This document shows positions 54,075 to 61,798 of a stretch of DNA of 64,000 bases, one piece after another. Both the position numbers and the translations under genes were made by a program. The DNA is from Methanoregula sp. UBA64 (GTDB lineage: Archaea; Halobacteriota; Methanomicrobia; Methanomicrobiales; Methanospirillaceae). The notes beneath the pieces are model-generated. The model did not search any database, was not told the DNA's origin, and saw only the letters and a program-made list of their open reading frames with translations. Location: assembly GCF_002502735.1 (NCBI RefSeq), contig NZ_DAQC01000005.1:62001-126000 (forward strand). Direction: 5' to 3'. How positions within the stretch are numbered: position 1 is the first letter of the stretch; each line of letters opens with the position of its first letter.

Positions 54075-54525
54075 GAAATTTTTTTCGGCCAAAAATTTCC
54101 GGCTCGAAAGTTGGTATGCCCGGATTTTTTTGGCGCGAAAGTTTTTCCGGCACATTTTTTTCGGTTCGAAAGTTGAAAATCCTAAAAAATTTTGGATTGA
54201 AATTTGAAAAAAGAAAAAAAATCTGGCGCGAAAGTTGGAAAAAAAGGTGTTAGTTATACAACTAACTCACTTCTCCGGCGTAAATCCAGCAATACGGACC
54301 CGGCACCGGGATCAAAAAAACCCGGACTTTTTTTGGCCGCGAAAGTTGAAAAACCAAAAAATTTTCCGGTTGAAAGTTGAAAAAAGAAAAAAAATTTGGA
54401 CTGAAATTTCTCCGGCCGGATTTTTTCCGGTTTGAAATCTGAAAAATCCAAAAAATTTCCGGACGAAAGTTTGTACGCCCGGATTTTTCCGGACGAAAAA
54501 GGAAATTGCCGGAAAAATTTTGGGG
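54075..54525. repeat. 31-bp-period degenerate tandem array with phased A/T tracts
   Basis: Units begin with GAAA at 54075, 54106, 54137, 54168, 54199 and 54230, then at 54341, 54372, 54403, 54434, 54465 and 54495; a weaker unit starts at 54310. All steps are exactly 31 bases within each half except the last (30). Units end in CCGG or TGG plus two or three bases and hold A6-8 or T5-7 runs. Two kinds alternate irregularly: A-rich (GAAAGTTGAAAAA start) and CCGGATTTTT types. A non-repeat stretch at 54248-54309 splits the array. Not CRISPR-like, since there are no constant repeats or unique spacers. Confidence 0.85.
54249..54266. promoter_or_regulatory. Palindrome inside the interruption of the 31-bp array
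   Basis: GTTAGTT-ATAC-AACTAAC is a perfect 7-bp inverted repeat with a 4-base centre, the only perfect palindrome of that length in the interruption. It could be a protein site or a hairpin. No gene starts nearby. Confidence 0.3.
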
Positions 54526-54594
54526 CTGATGGGAATTTTGCAGGAAAAATCTGAGGCTGGCCGGTTCGTGCCGGTCTTCCTGCGTGCTACCCCC

Positions 54595-55036
54595 CTCTTG
54601 CGCCACCAGTCCCCCGAGGGGGACGGGGCGCACATGCGATGCACTCTGACTTACCTGCATTCAGAACCGCTCCCGGCACAGGTAATACAGAGCTATTGCA
54701 ATGGGGGGGATGCCCACGCGGCGGGGGCGACAGCCCCCAGGAGCGTCTTCTTATAGAGAGTCACCGTCGATATTCCATCGCTCAGACCAATTTCCCCGTC
54801 GTAAATCCAAGAAGCGCTCACGGATTGCACCGGTTGGCAGATCTCAGGCTCATATGACCATTCCATCGATCCCAAAAACCCTGCCGCAGGAAGCCCGCTA
54901 AATTGCAGGTTTAAAATGCCTTAAAATCGTGGCATTTTTAGAAATACGCGATTAAATCAGGAATTTCTATGGGCGTGGACACAATTTCCACTGGAAACCG
55001 GTTTTACGGGATCACCCTGTTCCGGCTCTCCGTCGG
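54595..55036 (-). repeat. Hairpin-rich repeat element, copy B
   Basis: Reverse-complement counterpart of 27734-28165. The hairpins are kept: CCCCC-GA-GGGGG (54611-54622), TTACCTG/CAGGTAA (54651-54685), GGGGGC-GACA-GCCCCC (54723-54738) and TCTCCG/CGGAGA (55027-55039). The TTACCTG stem keeps pairing although its loop sequence differs from copy A. A 60-codon frame (minus strand, 54875-54693) shares MEWSxEPEI with copy A, but copy A shifts frame soon after, so coding is doubtful now. Confidence 0.75.
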
Positions 55037-55237
55037 AGAAAGGATCTGCGGAAACCTGCATTCTCCGGAACAGGTAACATATGTGAACAGAATACGGCAG
55101 AAGGAGTCGCTGACCCGGGGATGCCCCAAACGTACAGGATCAAACAGCCTGCCGCAGCCAAAAAACAAACAGCCTGCTGCCGGTCCACCGGGATCCTTGA
55201 GAAAAAAATAATCCGGCAGCCGGAAAAATTCCCCGGC

Positions 55238-55945
55238 CTAAAACACATTCGCTTCCGAATACACCGTGACCTGCGTTTGTTCGAGTTCGTACGGCTTGAT
55301 CTCACGGGAATGGGCAGACATCCGCATCTTTGCCACTTCGAGCGCAAGGTGTACGTCGGTGAGATCGCTCGACCGCACGTACCGGAGCAGGATCACCGTA
55401 TCGGCCAGGTACTCGATGAGGCCGTGCCGGCTCGAAAACGGGTTGCCCCGGTCGGTCTCGGAGGTCATCATCACGGTACATTCCTTGTCCCGCAGCCCCT
55501 CGATGAACCGGAACATCTCGCGCCGGCGCTCGGCATCGGACGTGAACAGGTCCTCGAAAAGCGAGATCGGGTCGATGATCACCCGGGTCGCTTTTAACTC
55601 GGAGATCAGGTTCGGGAGTTCGTTTTTGATCCGGTTATTCGCCAGGTTGAAGTCCGTCGGGTCGAGCTTGATGATAAAGAGCTCCTTCTGGAGGAACGGG
55701 TCCACATCCCAGCCCTTCTGCTTCATGTAGGTGATGAGCCGGTCTTCCCGCTCTTCGAGGCTGATGTAGATCACCTTCTCGCCCCTTTTGATCCCGTCCC
55801 AGACAAATTCGAGGGAGAACGTTGTCTTCCCGGTCCCGTACATCCCGATAACGGCGCAGATGCTCCCGGGGATCAGCCCGCCGCCCAGCATGTCGTCGAG
55901 CCCGACAATACCGACTTTCACCCGTTTTCCCGGAAGAATGCTCAT
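55238..55945 (-). CDS. KaiC-like RecA-fold ATPase (active Walker A)
   Basis: 235 residues. VGLDDMLGGGLIPGSI opens the domain, GMYGTGKTT (34-42) is Walker A, RVIIDPISLF Walker B, and ETDRGNPFSSRHGLIEYLAD fits the single-domain KaiC/GvpD/ArlH-like group. It overlaps the next gene (55942) by 4 bases, so two KaiC-like proteins are made together and may form a mixed ring. The genes are divergent from a GspE-like ATPase and TadC-like protein, the setting in which ArlH works in archaella. The specific role is inferred. Confidence 0.82.
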   Translation of the reverse strand: MSILPGKRVKVGIVGLDDMLGGGLIPGSICAVIGMYGTGKTTFSLEFVWDGIKRGEKVIYISLEEREDRLITYMKQKGWDVDPFLQKELFIIKLDPTDFNLANNRIKNELPNLISELKATRVIIDPISLFEDLFTSDAERRREMFRFIEGLRDKECTVMMTSETDRGNPFSSRHGLIEYLADTVILLRYVRSSDLTDVHLALEVAKMRMSAHSREIKPYELEQTQVTVYSEANVF

Positions 55946-56769
55946 ATGACCATCCTGATATTGCTCACTTCAAATCCCCCGGTGGTCGAGATCTTGACGG
56001 CGAATTTCACCAGGTCGTGCTCTTCCAGGTGCGGCATGACGCCCCGGAACTTCTCGAAGTACATGATCCGCTGCCGGCGGGACCCGGTGCTCTCCTCCCA
56101 CCGGAACAGGAAGACCGCGTCGGCGATATCTTCGAGCTCGGTCTCCCGGGCGGGTTCGATGATGCCTTTGCTCAAGAGCAGGTACACGGTCAGGTTTTTT
56201 GTCTTTGCGAACCGCTGGACGCCCCGGAGGAAACCGGCAAGATCGTTCCAGAAATTCGGCAGGGTGCTCTGGGTAGCAAGCTCGGTGATCGAATCGAGGA
56301 TTACCATGCTCCCCGGCGCTACGGCATCGAATATCTGGATGAGCCGGAGGAAGATGTTCGCATGTTCGGAGCGTTTCTGGAGCCGGGCGAGCGTGTCGCT
56401 CTTGCTGTACCAGGTGTCGGGCACGATGCTCCGGTCGAAATACTGGTCGGAGAGATCCTCGAACCGGATCCCGGGGATCCCTTCGGTCACGCCATCTCCA
56501 AAGAATGACTGCACGATCTCATGCCGGACATCGGCTTCGAGCCGGGTGAACGTGACGTACACGATGCCGGCCGGGCAGACCTTTTCGGTCTCGCCGGGTT
56601 TAATCATGCACGAGAGCGAGTTCACCGTGGAACTGTACACGAATTCATAGTGGCCGGCCCCAATCTCCCCCAAAAGGAGGGTCATGGTCCCCGGCGGGAT
56701 TCCCCCGTCAAGGATGGGATCGAGCGATGCGATCCCGGTCGGCATCCGTTGCGTCTGTATCTCCTGCAT
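55942..56769 (-). CDS. KaiC-like RecA-fold protein with degenerate Walker A
   Basis: 275 residues from the ATG at 56769; a TTG at 56805 is less likely. The fold matches its partner (MPTGIASLDPILDGGIPPGT at the start), but the P-loop reads GEIGAGHYE (34-42): the essential Lys is His and the following Thr is Tyr. Walker B SMVILDSITEL persists. It should bind nucleotide weakly or not at all and may serve as a regulatory or scaffold subunit beside the active paralog. Stop and start overlap by 4 bases. Confidence 0.8.
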   Translation of the reverse strand: MQEIQTQRMPTGIASLDPILDGGIPPGTMTLLLGEIGAGHYEFVYSSTVNSLSCMIKPGETEKVCPAGIVYVTFTRLEADVRHEIVQSFFGDGVTEGIPGIRFEDLSDQYFDRSIVPDTWYSKSDTLARLQKRSEHANIFLRLIQIFDAVAPGSMVILDSITELATQSTLPNFWNDLAGFLRGVQRFAKTKNLTVYLLLSKGIIEPARETELEDIADAVFLFRWEESTGSRRQRIMYFEKFRGVMPHLEEHDLVKFAVKISTTGGFEVSNIRMVI

Positions 56770-56907
56770 GTACCTGGCTCCGCGGTCTTTACCGCCGGCT
56801 GTCAAAGAAAATTATGCATCCTCTTGCTACATATACCTGTGGCGGGAACCGGCCGGAGGGTTATTGGCACGTTCTCCCGCCCGGTTTTTAAAAAAAGAGA
56901 AAAATAG

Positions 56908-56916
56908 TATTTATAC
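56908..56916 (+). promoter_or_regulatory. TATA box of the secretion ATPase operon
   Basis: TATTTATAC is centred 59 bases before the ATG at 56971, predicting a start near 56938 and a leader of about 33 bases with AGGTGA at 56959-56964. The same 200-base region separates the divergent KaiC-like pair. Confidence 0.5.
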
Positions 56917-56970
56917 GAGTCTCCCGAACTATAACCTGAATGGAACAGGAATCCCGGCAGGTGAAACGTA

Positions 56971-58707
56971 ATGCGGCTCTCTGATCTTTTTTCAAAGAAA
57001 AAACAAGCGGAATCCCTGCCTGCCGATACCGGGCTCGGCCCGGACGATCTGGATATCCTGACCGATCCCCTTCCCGGACCTGCAGCGGCCCCGGGAAACG
57101 ACCCCGCCCCGCAGCAGAAGCACCGCGAGGCCAGCTACCGGTACTATTTCCGGTTCCTGAGGGCGGGCGAGAAGACCGCGATCGAAGAGTACGATTTTGC
57201 CCGCGACGGGACGCTCGTCTCTGCGAGCCTTCCTGAGGGGTACGAACTTCTCGACCAGTACTGGATCGAAGAGGGGCGGACGCTCGTTTACATCGCGCTC
57301 AATAAAAAAACCAACCAGACCGAGTATCTCCTCTTCGAGCCCCCGCTCTCCGAGTTCGAGTACGAAATCCTGGAGCGCATCCACGAAGATCTCCTCGATG
57401 TCCTGATCCTGACCGGCGATGAGATCACAAAAGACCGGCGGGAGATCCTCCTTACCAAGGCATTTGCGCTTCTGGAGGACTACGGTCTCCGGCTTGACCG
57501 GATCTCGCTCTTTAAGATCGAATACTACCTGATCCGGAACTTCATCGGCTGGTCCCGTATCGACCCCCTCATGAAGGATCCCCGGCTCGAAGATATCTCC
57601 TGCGACGGGAGCAGGATCCCGATCTTCCTGTACCACCGGACCTACCGGAACATCCGGACCAACATCGCCTTTGAATCCGAAGTCCTTACCTCGCTTGCAA
57701 TTACGCTTGCCCAGCGGTCCGGCAAGCACATCTCGACCGGGTCGCCCATGCTCGATGCAACGCTGCCCGACGGCTCCCGTCTCCAGCTGACGCTCGGGAC
57801 GGAAGTGACGACCCGGGGCACCTCGTTTACGATCCGTAAGTTCCGTGAAGACCCGTTCTCACCCATCGAGCTCATGGAGATCGGGACGTTTACAAGCGAC
57901 GAACTCGTGTACTTCTGGCTTGCGATAGAAAACAACATGAGCATGCTGTTTATCGGCGGGACGGCCTCGGGGAAGACCACGTCCTTAAATGCGGTCTCGC
58001 TCTTTATCCCCCCCAGTGCAAAGGTCGTCTCCATCGAGGATACCCGGGAGATCACGCTCTACCACGACAACTGGATCGCGAGCGTGACCCGGGATGCCCT
58101 TTCCGAGGGCAGCACCTCGATCAACATGTTCGATCTCCTCAAGGCAGCCATGCGGCAGCGGCCGGAGTATATCCTTGTCGGGGAAGTGCGGGGCGACGAA
58201 GCCCAGACGCTTTTCCAGGCGATGAATACCGGTCACACCACGTTTTCCACCATGCATGCGGGAAGCGTCGATGCCGCCATCCACCGGCTGGAGAGCGAAC
58301 CCCTGAACGTGCCGCGCAACATGGTACAGGCCTTAAACGTCATCAGCGTCCAGGCGCTCATCTACCGGGGAACGGAGCGGGTGCGCCGGGCCCAGGAGAT
58401 CGTCGAAGTGATCGGCATCGATCCGTCGACCGGCAACCTCCAGGTCAACAACGTCTTTGTCTACGACCCGGTCCACGACAAGACCGCGTACAGCGGGCGG
58501 TCGCGGATCTACTCTTCTATCGCAGAACGGCGTGGCTGGACCCGGGACCAGCTCGAAACGGAGATCGCGGTCAGGAAGAACCTGCTCGAAGAGATGCGTT
58601 CCCAGGGGATCCGGGACTACATCTCGGTTGCCTCCCTCTTCCACAACTACCATATCAACCGGGCAGACGTGCTCGCCCACATTGCTGACTTGCGACAGGT
58701 ATTGTGA
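56971..58707 (+). CDS. Type II/IV secretion ATPase, GspE/ArlI-like
   Basis: 578 residues. An N-terminal domain of about 280 residues precedes the motor with Walker A GGTASGKTTSL (329-339), an Asp box SIEDTREI, Walker B-type LVGEVRGDEA and the His box TGHTTFSTMHAGS. This matches archaeal pilus/archaellum assembly ATPases (ArlI, TadA). It energises assembly of a type IV pilin-like filament or a secretion device. The stop overlaps the TadC-like gene by 4 bases. No pilin or prepilin peptidase is seen nearby. Confidence 0.92.
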   Translation: MRLSDLFSKKKQAESLPADTGLGPDDLDILTDPLPGPAAAPGNDPAPQQKHREASYRYYFRFLRAGEKTAIEEYDFARDGTLVSASLPEGYELLDQYWIEEGRTLVYIALNKKTNQTEYLLFEPPLSEFEYEILERIHEDLLDVLILTGDEITKDRREILLTKAFALLEDYGLRLDRISLFKIEYYLIRNFIGWSRIDPLMKDPRLEDISCDGSRIPIFLYHRTYRNIRTNIAFESEVLTSLAITLAQRSGKHISTGSPMLDATLPDGSRLQLTLGTEVTTRGTSFTIRKFREDPFSPIELMEIGTFTSDELVYFWLAIENNMSMLFIGGTASGKTTSLNAVSLFIPPSAKVVSIEDTREITLYHDNWIASVTRDALSEGSTSINMFDLLKAAMRQRPEYILVGEVRGDEAQTLFQAMNTGHTTFSTMHAGSVDAAIHRLESEPLNVPRNMVQALNVISVQALIYRGTERVRRAQEIVEVIGIDPSTGNLQVNNVFVYDPVHDKTAYSGRSRIYSSIAERRGWTRDQLETEIAVRKNLLEEMRSQGIRDYISVASLFHNYHINRADVLAHIADLRQVL

Positions 58708-60638
58708 TGAATTTCCGGCACTCGATCATGGGATGGCTGATGCGCGACCCGCTCAGCTACCGCAGCCTCCACGCGGACCTCGTCTCCGCCCGGTTCGGCG
58801 TCACGCTCGAGCAGTACCTCTGGAAATCGTTACGGATCGCTGTTCTCTCGGGCGTATTTTTTGGGATCCTCGGTTACCTTCTGGGCCGGTTCTTTGCGAT
58901 CCAGGTAGCCTCCGGGAAGGGGATCTACAATGTCCTTGGTCTCCGCATCCCGGATAACTTCTCGTTTTTGTACGGGATCCTTGCCATCGAGATCGCCGGT
59001 GCCGCGGTTGCATTTTTCGTCGGGGCGTACATCATCTGGGCCCTCCTCATGCGCTGGCCTGCCGTGGAAAAGAAGAACCGAGTCGTCCGGATCAACCTGA
59101 CCCTCCACAATGCGGTCGCCTACATGTACGCGATGCGCAAAGGCGGGTCCCAGCTCACCACGATCTTTACCGCCATCTCGGAACATGCCCGGATTTACGG
59201 CGAGGTGGCGCTCGAATTCCGGCAGGTTGTCCGCGATGTGGACTATTTCGGATCCGATGTCATCTCTGCGATCCGGCACCTTGGCGAGACCACGCCTTCA
59301 GAGAAACTCAAGGATTTCATCGAAGATCTCATCTCGGTCATCGAGAGCGGCGGCAATATGACGGAGTTCTTGGGAAACCGGGTCCGGCTGTACCAGGAAC
59401 AGGCGCGGTTCGAGCAGAAACAGTTCCTGACGATCCTCTCGATGGTCGCCGAGTCCTATGTGACCCTCTTTGTGGCCGGGCCGCTCTTTTTGATCATCAT
59501 CATGGTGGTCATGGGGATGATGGGCGGGGCTGCGGTGATCCAGCTCTCTGTCGTGATCTATGCGATCATCCCCATCGGGTCGCTCGTCTTTATCCTCCTC
59601 ATCGATCTCATATCGACCAAATCGGAGAAGACCGAGCGCTATACCCGGGTAAAGATCCTCAACACCTTTGCCGATGTGCCGATTGTCAAAAAGACCGGGG
59701 AAGAACCACTCTTCGATCAGCTCCGGAAATACGACAAGATCCGGACGCTCGCGCATTATATCCGGCACCCGTTCGAGAGCTTTGTCTCCGATGTCAACCA
59801 GACGCTCTACATCACCGTCCCGGCTGCGATCCTGTACCTGGTGCTCGTTCTCCACAGCATGCCGGTATATACCGACCCGGAACTTTTCATCGCAGTCGTC
59901 GACGACCACGTGATAATCGCGCTTTTGATCGTCCTTATCCCCTATGCTATCTTCTACGAGATCTGGGCCCAGAAGGTCAACGGGATCCAGACGATGATCC
60001 CGGATTTCCTGGAGCGGATGGCCGGCATCAACCGGGTCGGGCTGACGATCGTTCAGGCTATCGGGATCATGGTGAACACGAACCTGGGCCTTCTGAGTTA
60101 CGAGATCCGGCGGATCAAGCGCGACATGGACTGGGGCGTGAACTTCAACGATGCCCTCATGCGCTTTGAGGAACGGGTGAGCACGCCGGCGATTGCCCGG
60201 ACGGTGACGCTGATCACCAAAGCAAGCGAGATGAGCGCGGAGATCGGCGAGGTGCTCGCGATCGCCGCAAGCGATGCAAAGATGAGCGAGACCTTAAAAA
60301 AAGAGCGGCTCGGCGAGATGTTCATCTACACGGCGATCGTGTACCTGTCGTTCTTTGTCTTCCTCTTTGTCGTTGCCGTACTCTCGACACAGTTCCTGCC
60401 GGTGCTCGCCAATATCAATACGTCGGGCGTTTCATCGATGGGCGCGCTCTCCGGTATCGGCTCGGTTCCGATCAGGGCATTCGACCGGCTGCTCTACCAT
60501 GCATGTCTCGCCCAGGCGCTCTTCTCGGGCCTTATTGCCGGGCAGATGGGCGAGGCATCGATCGCCTCGGGGATCAAGCACTCCTGCGTTCTCCTGGTAA
60601 TCACCCTCGTGGTCTTCAACTTCGTGCTCGTGATATAA
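58704..60638 (+). CDS. Type II secretion F/TadC-like membrane platform (ArlJ-like)
   Basis: 644 residues, with about nine membrane helices in two T2SSF units (about 105-300 and 400-610). RKGGSQLTTIFTAISEHARI and the second FLERMAGINRVGLTIVQAIG are the paired conserved elements; TLIKASEMSAEIGE-like stretches follow the second. It is the inner-membrane platform paired with the upstream ATPase, with which it overlaps by 4 bases. The double T2SSF layout is that of archaeal PilC/ArlJ proteins. Confidence 0.9.
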   Translation: MMNFRHSIMGWLMRDPLSYRSLHADLVSARFGVTLEQYLWKSLRIAVLSGVFFGILGYLLGRFFAIQVASGKGIYNVLGLRIPDNFSFLYGILAIEIAGAAVAFFVGAYIIWALLMRWPAVEKKNRVVRINLTLHNAVAYMYAMRKGGSQLTTIFTAISEHARIYGEVALEFRQVVRDVDYFGSDVISAIRHLGETTPSEKLKDFIEDLISVIESGGNMTEFLGNRVRLYQEQARFEQKQFLTILSMVAESYVTLFVAGPLFLIIIMVVMGMMGGAAVIQLSVVIYAIIPIGSLVFILLIDLISTKSEKTERYTRVKILNTFADVPIVKKTGEEPLFDQLRKYDKIRTLAHYIRHPFESFVSDVNQTLYITVPAAILYLVLVLHSMPVYTDPELFIAVVDDHVIIALLIVLIPYAIFYEIWAQKVNGIQTMIPDFLERMAGINRVGLTIVQAIGIMVNTNLGLLSYEIRRIKRDMDWGVNFNDALMRFEERVSTPAIARTVTLITKASEMSAEIGEVLAIAASDAKMSETLKKERLGEMFIYTAIVYLSFFVFLFVVAVLSTQFLPVLANINTSGVSSMGALSGIGSVPIRAFDRLLYHACLAQALFSGLIAGQMGEASIASGIKHSCVLLVITLVVFNFVLVI

Positions 60639-60727
60639 GCCGGGCCGGTCTGCGCCCGGCCAACCGGGGCAAACAGGCATAAATACTCGGGCCGGTGAGA
60701 ATAGAATACTGAGGTGAACCAGGAACC

Positions 60728-60883
60728 ATGTGCAGTATTGGTGGACCCATGGACGTCGATCTTCCGGCGGACCGGGTAAAGGCCAAGGACTACCGGTGCA
60801 GGGAATGCGGGGAGCGGTTCAAAGGCATCGGGAAGCGGCCGATGTGCCCGTCCTGCCAGTCCGAAGATGTCGACGAAATATGA
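60728..60883 (+). CDS. 51-residue zinc-ribbon protein
   Basis: MCSIGGPMDVDLPADRVKA, then YRCRECGERFKGIGKRPMCP with C24-x2-C27 and C40-x2-C43, a complete zinc ribbon. The stop overlaps the next gene's ATG (ATATGA), so they are coupled. Such small ribbons often bind RNA or a protein partner. Too short for the ordinary gene limit. It follows the TadC-like gene by 89 bases with its own weak TATA at about 60677. Confidence 0.75.
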   Translation: MCSIGGPMDVDLPADRVKAKDYRCRECGERFKGIGKRPMCPSCQSEDVDEI

Positions 60884-61341
60884 ACGTCCCTTTTTCCCGC
60901 GATGTCCTGCGCTTTTCGGGCACGCACTCTTTTCTGCTCGCAGCTTCCGTGCTGGAGCCGTTTTCGCTCTGCATCGAGACCAGTGACGAGGAGTACTGCC
61001 AGGGCATGAGCCCGGGCGATCTCGTGGCGGTCTCCGCTCCCGGGGGCGGCCCGGCCGAACCGGCCCTGATGCTGCTCGAACTGGTCCGGACGCACCACCT
61101 GCCGCTGATCGTTCTCCCAAAAGATCACCCGGGCTCAAAAAGGATCCCGTATGTCGTTTCCGCAGGCCCGGAGATCCGGACGAACTGCTCGATTATCCGG
61201 GGCACCCACCCGGAGCAGCACCTGATCTGCTCATCGGACGAACTTGCCGGGATCACGCTTTTTGGGACACCGGGGGGAATACGGGTGGACGGCCTTTCCC
61301 CTGCGATATCCTGCGGGGTCATAAAAAACGATAAATACTGA
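60880..61341 (+). CDS. Conserved-looking protein of unknown function
   Basis: 153 residues from the ATG at 60880, overlapping the zinc-ribbon stop by 4 bases; a longer open frame upstream belongs to the ribbon gene in another frame. FSGTHSFLLAASVLEPFSLC, EEYCQGMSPGDLVAVSAP and VVSAGPEIRTNCSIIRGTHP suggest a compact mixed alpha/beta fold without membrane helices. I do not recognise the family. Coupling to a zinc ribbon suggests a two-protein unit. Confidence 0.6.
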   Translation: MNVPFSRDVLRFSGTHSFLLAASVLEPFSLCIETSDEEYCQGMSPGDLVAVSAPGGGPAEPALMLLELVRTHHLPLIVLPKDHPGSKRIPYVVSAGPEIRTNCSIIRGTHPEQHLICSSDELAGITLFGTPGGIRVDGLSPAISCGVIKNDKY

Positions 61342-61416
61342 GTATTTTTAAGAAAATGCTGTTTTTACCCGGGATCCTTTCAGGCCGGGCAGGGCTGGAA
61401 AATCGAAAATAACAAT

Positions 61417-61424
61417 ACATATAT
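61417..61424 (+). promoter_or_regulatory. TATA box of the ATP synthase operon
   Basis: ACATATAT in an A-rich stretch lies about 48 bases before the ATG of subunit H, predicting a start near 61446 and a leader of about 23 bases that includes GGAGG at 61459. Confidence 0.45.
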
Positions 61425-61468
61425 TGTGAATTTCACCAACTAATGTACTGCCGTGAGTGGAGGGTTGG

Positions 61469-61798
61469 ATGAAAACTGAGGTCTTAGACGACATTAAGAA
61501 AACCGAAGCTGAGTATCAGTCGATGGTCAGTGCGGCGCAGGAGGAGAAGAAGAAACGACGCTCCCAAGCCGAACTGGAAGCCGATAACCTGATAACCAAG
61601 GCGCAGAGCAATGCTGAACAGTACAAGAAGCTGAAACTGGAAGAAGCACGGCACCAGGCAGCCCAAAAACACGCCGATATCATACAGGAAGGCAATCGGC
61701 GTTCAGCGGCATTGAACGAGAAGGGCAAAAAGAACCTCTCAAAAGCAGTGCAGCTGCTGGTATCCCGGTTTAAGGAGCAGCTGCATGTTGGCGCCTAA
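61469..61798 (+). CDS. atpH: A-type ATP synthase subunit H
   Basis: 109 residues from the ATG at 61469, which has GGAGG 6 bases upstream; a GTG at 61457 is less likely. The sequence is a long charged coiled coil (EEKKKRRSQAELEADNLI, KLKLEEARHQAAQKHADI). Subunit H forms the peripheral stalk with E and leads the archaeal A1AO operon. It overlaps subunit I by 14 bases. Confidence 0.92.
   Translation: MKTEVLDDIKKTEAEYQSMVSAAQEEKKKRRSQAELEADNLITKAQSNAEQYKKLKLEEARHQAAQKHADIIQEGNRRSAALNEKGKKNLSKAVQLLVSRFKEQLHVGA

Larger units (their letters stand above)
53918..55237. other. 1320-base gap with tandem array and repeat element copy B
   Basis: The gap lies between the convergent ends of bofA and a KaiC-like gene. 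From left to right: inverted GCGAAAGTT-type motifs (53935-53990), a spacer, the 31-bp array (54075-54525), element copy B (54595-55036) and about 200 bases without clear structure. No coding region is supported, since the array period is not a multiple of three and breaks every frame. Confidence 0.75.

Noticed and set aside
54235..54435. Short plus-strand ORF across the 31-bp array
   Set aside because: The 31-base period is not a multiple of three, so any frame through it is accidental; translation is Lys/Phe low complexity.
54075..54525. CRISPR array
   Set aside because: The period is 31 bases in total with degenerate units; a CRISPR needs nearly identical repeats of about 24-37 bases separated by unique spacers, so a period near 60-75. 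No cas genes are nearby.
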